Positions 14,623 to 18,141 of a stretch of 18,141 bases of DNA are shown here, piece after piece. Made by a program: the position numbers and the translations under genes. Origin of the DNA: Marinospirillum sp. (GTDB lineage: Bacteria > Pseudomonadota > Gammaproteobacteria > Pseudomonadales > Halomonadaceae). How positions within the stretch are numbered: position 1 is the first letter of the stretch; each line of letters opens with the position of its first letter. The stretch lies in NCBI GenBank assembly GCA_007119985.1, contig SKOQ01000210.1:1-18141 (forward strand), in the 5' to 3' direction. The notes beneath the pieces were generated by a model that saw nothing but the letters and a program-made list of their open reading frames with translations, was not told the origin of the DNA and did not search any database.

Positions 14623-16686
14623 GTGAATCCACCGACCCTATTGCTGGTTGAGGATACCGCTGAAATCAGATTGCTGGTGGGCCGGGGCTTAAGGCAGGCT
14701 GGTTACCAGGTAATTGAAGCTAAGAATGGCCTTGAAGCGTTGGCGCAGTGGCAGGCTCATCGGCCTCAATTGGTGCTGATGGATGTCTGTATGCCAGAGA
14801 TGGATGGTTTTGCTGCGATGACGGGCTTGCGAGAGCTGGACCCTGAAGGCGACTGTCCGATTATTATGCTCACCGGCAGTGATGATCTCAGCTCGATAGA
14901 ACGCGCCTTTGAGCTGGGAGCTGCTGATTTTATTACCAAACCGATTAATCTCTCCTTGCTCAAACAGCGTGTGCGCTATGCCTTACGTGGCGCGGAGCGG
15001 GAGCGGGAGCTGCGTCATGCCCGCTCCTTGCAAGAAAGCGCGCGCCAATTAGCGGGGCTTTGTTACTGGGAGTATGATCCCTATGTTCAGCGGGTGAACT
15101 GGCTGAATACACCTAGTTTTTTAGAAGCCTATATTGCCCAGCCACCATCTGATTTACCCGCGATTCTGGCTTGGGTGGTGCCAGAGGAGCGCGCCCGCTT
15201 TGAGGCCATTGTGATTGATAGCCTCAAAACAGGGCAGGCCTTTGATTTGGAGGTGCGTTGTGAGGCGCAAGGTCGATTCTGTGTGCTCAAAATGATGGGG
15301 CAAAAGCATGCGCAAACGCGACGCTTGATTGGCGCGATTCAGGATCTCACCCCTCTGCGCTCGCTTGAATCTCAGGCGGAGTATTTAAGTCACCATGATG
15401 GATTAACGGGTCTGCCGAATCGGAAACTCTTTTTGGTTGGGGTTGAAGCCAGCCTTGAACAGCGCGCCCCACAGCAGCAGCTTTGGGTACTAGTGGTGCA
15501 AATACAGCGCTTGCATCAGATTAGTGATGTATTGGGTGTGGACGCGACAGACCAACTGTTGATGCTCTTTGCCCAACAGCTACAAAAATGTGCAGGCGCA
15601 CATGGGCAGGTGGCCCGTTTTGAGGGTTCCTCCTTTGCCCTTTCTTGCTTTACACCTCTGCTCAGTGAGGTCGAGGCGAAGCGCCACCTGCAAGAGCAGC
15701 TCAAGCCATTGCTGCGTCAATGGTCCTTGGCCGAGCAAGATTTGATCTTGTCGCTGAAGGTCGGCGCCAGTGCTGCGCCGGATCAAGCACATCAAGCTTA
15801 TGATTTGTTGCGCTTTGCTCAGCGTGCCCTGCGTGCGCAAGAGGCATCAAGCCAGATGACGTTGGCGATCTATCAATCGGGTGAAATTGATGTATTGGCG
15901 CAGCGCTTGAGCCTAGAAAGCGAGCTGCGTCGAGCCGTTGAGCAAGAAGACTTTACGCTGGCTTACCAGCCTCAGCTGAATTTAGAGCAGGGGCGTGTGG
16001 TGGGGGTAGAATCTTTATTACGTTGGCAGCATCCCGAGAAGGGCTGGATCTCGCCCGCGGTCTTTATTCCACTGTTGGAAGAGTTAGGGTTGATCCATAC
16101 GCTGGGTGAATGGGTGATGCAACATGCTTGCTGGCAGCTGAGTCAGTGGCAGCGGCAGGGTGTGTGTAGCGCTGAGCAGCCCCTGAGAATGGGAATCAAC
16201 TTGTCTCCGATGCAGTTTGCTCAACCAGATCTCGCTGAGCAGCTGGTGCGGGCAGTGAGTCAGCATCAGATTCAGCCTCGACAGATCAAGCTGGAAATTA
16301 CTGAAAGTGTCGCGATGCAAGATCCTCAAGCCAGCATTGCGCTGCTGCATCAGCTGCGTGAAATGGGCTTTCAAATTGCGATTGATGACTTTGGCATCGG
16401 CTTTTCTTCGCTCGAATATCTGCTGCGTTTTCCACTCGATAGCCTCAAAATCGACCGCGCCTTTGTCAAGGATATTACCCGTGGTCGGCGTGATCGCGCG
16501 ATCATCAAAGCACTGACCTCCCTCTGCCAAGGCTTAAATATTGCCACCATTGCCGAGGGGGTCGAAAACCAACGCCAACGAGATTATGTTGATGCCTTAG
16601 GAGTCACAGAGATCCAAGGCTATCTGCTTAGTCAGCCTCTGGCCGCCGATGATTTTGTCGCTTGGTGGTCGGCCTTTCAGGCTTAA
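14623..16686 (+). CDS. Response regulator REC-PAS-(degenerate GGDEF)-EAL, probable c-di-GMP phosphodiesterase
   Basis: A 687-aa cytosolic output protein. The receiver (about 4-122) has E10-D11, phospho-acceptor D54, T84 and K106. A PAS-like domain (about 143-246) follows. The GGDEF domain (about 250-415) keeps HDGLTGLPNR, but its signature is EGSSF (334-338) and the metal Asp of the first strand is replaced (VVQIQR), so cyclase activity is not expected. The EAL domain (about 428-687) has ESL at 463-465 and the full catalytic set by alignment to RocR: E463, N526, E558, E561, D588, D589, K609, E645, Q665, with loop 6 DDFGIGFSSL intact. It should therefore hydrolyse c-di-GMP. The GTG start has GAGGA six bases upstream. 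It is divergent from the FIST-kinase pair and resembles the GGDEF/EAL regulator next to NosP-NahK in Legionella. Its stop overlaps that of pilD. Confidence 0.9.
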   Translation: MNPPTLLLVEDTAEIRLLVGRGLRQAGYQVIEAKNGLEALAQWQAHRPQLVLMDVCMPEMDGFAAMTGLRELDPEGDCPIIMLTGSDDLSSIERAFELGAADFITKPINLSLLKQRVRYALRGAERERELRHARSLQESARQLAGLCYWEYDPYVQRVNWLNTPSFLEAYIAQPPSDLPAILAWVVPEERARFEAIVIDSLKTGQAFDLEVRCEAQGRFCVLKMMGQKHAQTRRLIGAIQDLTPLRSLESQAEYLSHHDGLTGLPNRKLFLVGVEASLEQRAPQQQLWVLVVQIQRLHQISDVLGVDATDQLLMLFAQQLQKCAGAHGQVARFEGSSFALSCFTPLLSEVEAKRHLQEQLKPLLRQWSLAEQDLILSLKVGASAAPDQAHQAYDLLRFAQRALRAQEASSQMTLAIYQSGEIDVLAQRLSLESELRRAVEQEDFTLAYQPQLNLEQGRVVGVESLLRWQHPEKGWISPAVFIPLLEELGLIHTLGEWVMQHACWQLSQWQRQGVCSAEQPLRMGINLSPMQFAQPDLAEQLVRAVSQHQIQPRQIKLEITESVAMQDPQASIALLHQLREMGFQIAIDDFGIGFSSLEYLLRFPLDSLKIDRAFVKDITRGRRDRAIIKALTSLCQGLNIATIAEGVENQRQRDYVDALGVTEIQGYLLSQPLAADDFVAWWSAFQA

Positions 16687-17522
16687 AACGCCCAGCCAGT
16701 CAGACGCAACCAATCACCCAGCTGAAGTGCTTCCATCAGTGGCCAGCCGCCGAGCTTCACAGCAAGGGCGGCTAGGATCAAGTGTGGCCCAAAAGCCAGG
16801 GGTTGATTCTGCCATTGTTTTTTGAGCTTGATCAGCAAGGCCAAGAGCAGGCCTGAAAGCGCCGACAGCATAATGATCGGCAGTAAAGCCGGCGCACCCA
16901 GCCAAGCCCCTAAGGCGGCCAGCAGCTTAAAATCGCCAAAGCCCATCCCTTCGCGTCCAGTCAGCAGCTTAAATAGCCAATACAGGCTCCATAGGCTGAG
17001 ATAACCGAGGATGGCACCTAAAAACGCTTGATCAAACTGTAGGTCGCTGCCCGTGAGCCAGTGAAGGATCAATCCTGCCCAGAGTAAAGGCAGCGTCAGC
17101 ACATCCGGCAGTAAATAATTCTGCCAATCAATCATCAGTAGCGTCAGCAGCACCCAGCTCCAAGCAACCCAGGCGAAGCTAGTCCAGCCCCAACCCAGCT
17201 GTGCGACCAGCAGGACCGCTAGCAGGCCCGCGCTGAGTTCAACCAGTGGGTAGCGCAGTGGAATATCAGCGGAACAAAAGCCACAGCGGCCTTTGAGTGC
17301 GAGCCAGCTGATCAGCGGCAGATTGTGCCACCAGCGCAGGGGGGTCTGACAGCTAGGACAGTGTGACGCTGGCCAGGCAATATTCATTTCAGGCAGGTTT
17401 GTCTCACCCCAAGCACGGCGCATTTGCAGCGGTAGGCGATAGATGACCACATTTAAAAAACTGCCGATGATGAGCCCGAACAGGAAAAGCCCCAGCAGTG
17501 GGGCCAAGCTATAAATCAACAT
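16683..17522 (-). CDS. pilD: Type IV prepilin peptidase/N-methyltransferase
   Basis: PilD is an inner-membrane bifunctional enzyme that cleaves the leader of type IV pilins and pseudopilins and methylates the new N-terminal Phe. The 279-aa protein shows the N-terminal GSFLNVVIYRLP motif (20-31), which carries the methyltransferase region. The cytoplasmic zinc tetracysteine follows (C55-x2-C58 and C80-x2-C83). The two aspartyl-protease segments are IDWQNYLLPD (131-140) and GMGFGDFKLL (192-201, with D197). About seven or eight hydrophobic segments follow the usual pattern. Its ATG overlaps the pilC stop by one base (TAATG), so the two are co-translated. coaE, which follows pilD in Pseudomonas, is absent; the convergent EAL gene is there instead. 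Confidence 0.96.
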   Translation of the reverse strand: MLIYSLAPLLGLFLFGLIIGSFLNVVIYRLPLQMRRAWGETNLPEMNIAWPASHCPSCQTPLRWWHNLPLISWLALKGRCGFCSADIPLRYPLVELSAGLLAVLLVAQLGWGWTSFAWVAWSWVLLTLLMIDWQNYLLPDVLTLPLLWAGLILHWLTGSDLQFDQAFLGAILGYLSLWSLYWLFKLLTGREGMGFGDFKLLAALGAWLGAPALLPIIMLSALSGLLLALLIKLKKQWQNQPLAFGPHLILAALAVKLGGWPLMEALQLGDWLRLTGWAF

Positions 17523-18141
17523 TAGAAGATACTTCCCATCTCGAAAATGGGCAGATAAATCGCAATCACCAAACCACCAACCAGCAGGCCCAGCACCACG
17601 ATAACCAGAGGCTCAAGGAGGCTGGTTAAGCTTTCAACCAGGGTGTTGACCTCTTCTTCATAAAAGTCAGCGACCTTGGTTAGCATGGTATCCAGTGCGC
17701 CAGATTCTTCACCGATGGCGACCATCTGATTCACCATAGTGGGAAAAAGACCGCCGTTTTTGAGGGCGAAGTTCAGCTGTTGGCCGGTGGCGACATCATC
17801 TGCCACTTTGAGCAAGTGACGTTGATAGACGCTGTTATTGGTGGAAGCAGAGGCCGCCTCCAACGCATCGACTAACGGCACCCCGGCAGCAAAAGCGGTG
17901 GCCAAGGTGCGTGAAAAACGGGCCACAGCCGATTGATGGAGCAGCGTGCCAAAAATCGGTGCTTTGAGCGTCATCTGGCTAAAACGATACTCAAACTTGG
18001 GCGAGCGTTTGCGGAAAAATAAAATCAGATAAAAAGCCAAGCCAAGGCCACCAAAGACCAGATACCACCAAGCCTGCATAAAGCGCGACAGGTTGATCAC
18101 CAGCTGGGTAAAGGCGGGCAGTTCAGCACCAAAGCTGGCGA
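17522..18141 (-). CDS. pilC: Type IV pilus inner-membrane platform protein PilC (C-terminal part)
   Basis: PilC is the polytopic inner-membrane platform on which the PilB/PilT ATPases act to assemble pili. Only the C-terminal 206 or so codons are in the window. The frame runs off the right edge without a start (ASFGAELPAFTQLVINLSRF at the edge is internal PilC sequence), so an internal GTG at 18100 is not a real start. Visible are a membrane helix (about WWYLVFGGLGLAFYLILFF), the second GspF/T2SSF domain with FSRTLATAFAAGVPLVDALEAAS, the family signature GEESGALDTMLTKVADFYEEEV, and the terminal hydrophobic helix EPLVIVVLGLLVGGLVIAIYLPIF. Full-length PilC is about 400 aa. pilD follows with a 1-nt overlap. 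Confidence 0.93.
   Translation of the reverse strand, partial: ASFGAELPAFTQLVINLSRFMQAWWYLVFGGLGLAFYLILFFRKRSPKFEYRFSQMTLKAPIFGTLLHQSAVARFSRTLATAFAAGVPLVDALEAASASTNNSVYQRHLLKVADDVATGQQLNFALKNGGLFPTMVNQMVAIGEESGALDTMLTKVADFYEEEVNTLVESLTSLLEPLVIVVLGLLVGGLVIAIYLPIFEMGSIF

Noticed and set aside
16084..16530. Long minus-strand open frame of 148 codons inside the EAL gene
   Set aside because: It is antisense to conserved EAL coding sequence, shows no family motif, and follows from codon bias of the real gene.
18098..18100. GTG at 18100 as the start of a short pilC
   Set aside because: The same frame continues upstream to the window edge with typical PilC sequence, so the gene is cut by the window, not truncated in the genome.

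Overview
The window is a compact stretch of a gammaproteobacterial chromosome. By eye its base composition is moderate, near 50-55% GC. The gene order (rluE-nudJ; clpS-clpA; infA; bpt-aat; ftsK-lolA-rarA) resembles the neighbourhood known from Pseudomonas and Oceanospirillales-type bacteria, and type IV pilus genes (pilC-pilD) lie at the right edge. I cannot fix the genus. The icd and cspD genes found between rluE/nudJ and clpS in Pseudomonas are absent here.

Layout. (1) 7-1353, minus strand: rluE (23S rRNA pseudouridine synthase) then nudJ (Nudix hydrolase), separated by a 148-bp imperfect palindrome with terminal inverted repeats that looks like a dispersed MITE/REP-type element. (2) 1354-1634: a non-coding divergent region with tandem hairpins on the rluE side and a CRP/FNR-like site on the clpS side. 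(3) 1635-6293: an N-degron proteolysis cluster. clpS and clpA are on the plus strand and aat-bpt on the minus strand, with infA between them behind a bidirectional terminator. Aat and Bpt add destabilising N-terminal residues, ClpS recognises them, and ClpA unfolds the substrate for ClpP, which is not in the window. (4) 6425-10804, plus strand: ftsK-lolA-rarA, closely spaced (chromosome segregation, lipoprotein carrier, replication-fork ATPase).

(5) 10812-16686: the most interesting part, a complete signalling module. A FIST-domain protein overlaps by 4 nt a soluble hybrid kinase (GAF-HisKA-HATPase-REC-REC-HPt). Divergent from them is a response regulator with REC-PAS-degenerate GGDEF-EAL architecture. 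This matches the NosP (haem-based nitric oxide sensor)/NahK arrangement known from Pseudomonas, Vibrio, Shewanella and Legionella; in Legionella a GGDEF/EAL response regulator sits beside the pair. The inferred circuit is: ligand (probably NO) on the FIST protein, then modulation of the kinase, then phosphotransfer to the receiver of an enzyme that, from its residues, should only degrade c-di-GMP. The three genes share a 197-bp control region rich in palindromes.

(6) 16683-18141, minus strand: pilC (truncated by the window edge) and pilD (prepilin peptidase), of the type IV pilus/secretion machinery. The signalling module abuts its neighbours with almost no spare DNA: 7 bp separate it from rarA, and its last stop codon overlaps that of pilD. 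I saw no rRNA, tRNA, CRISPR array or transposase gene.
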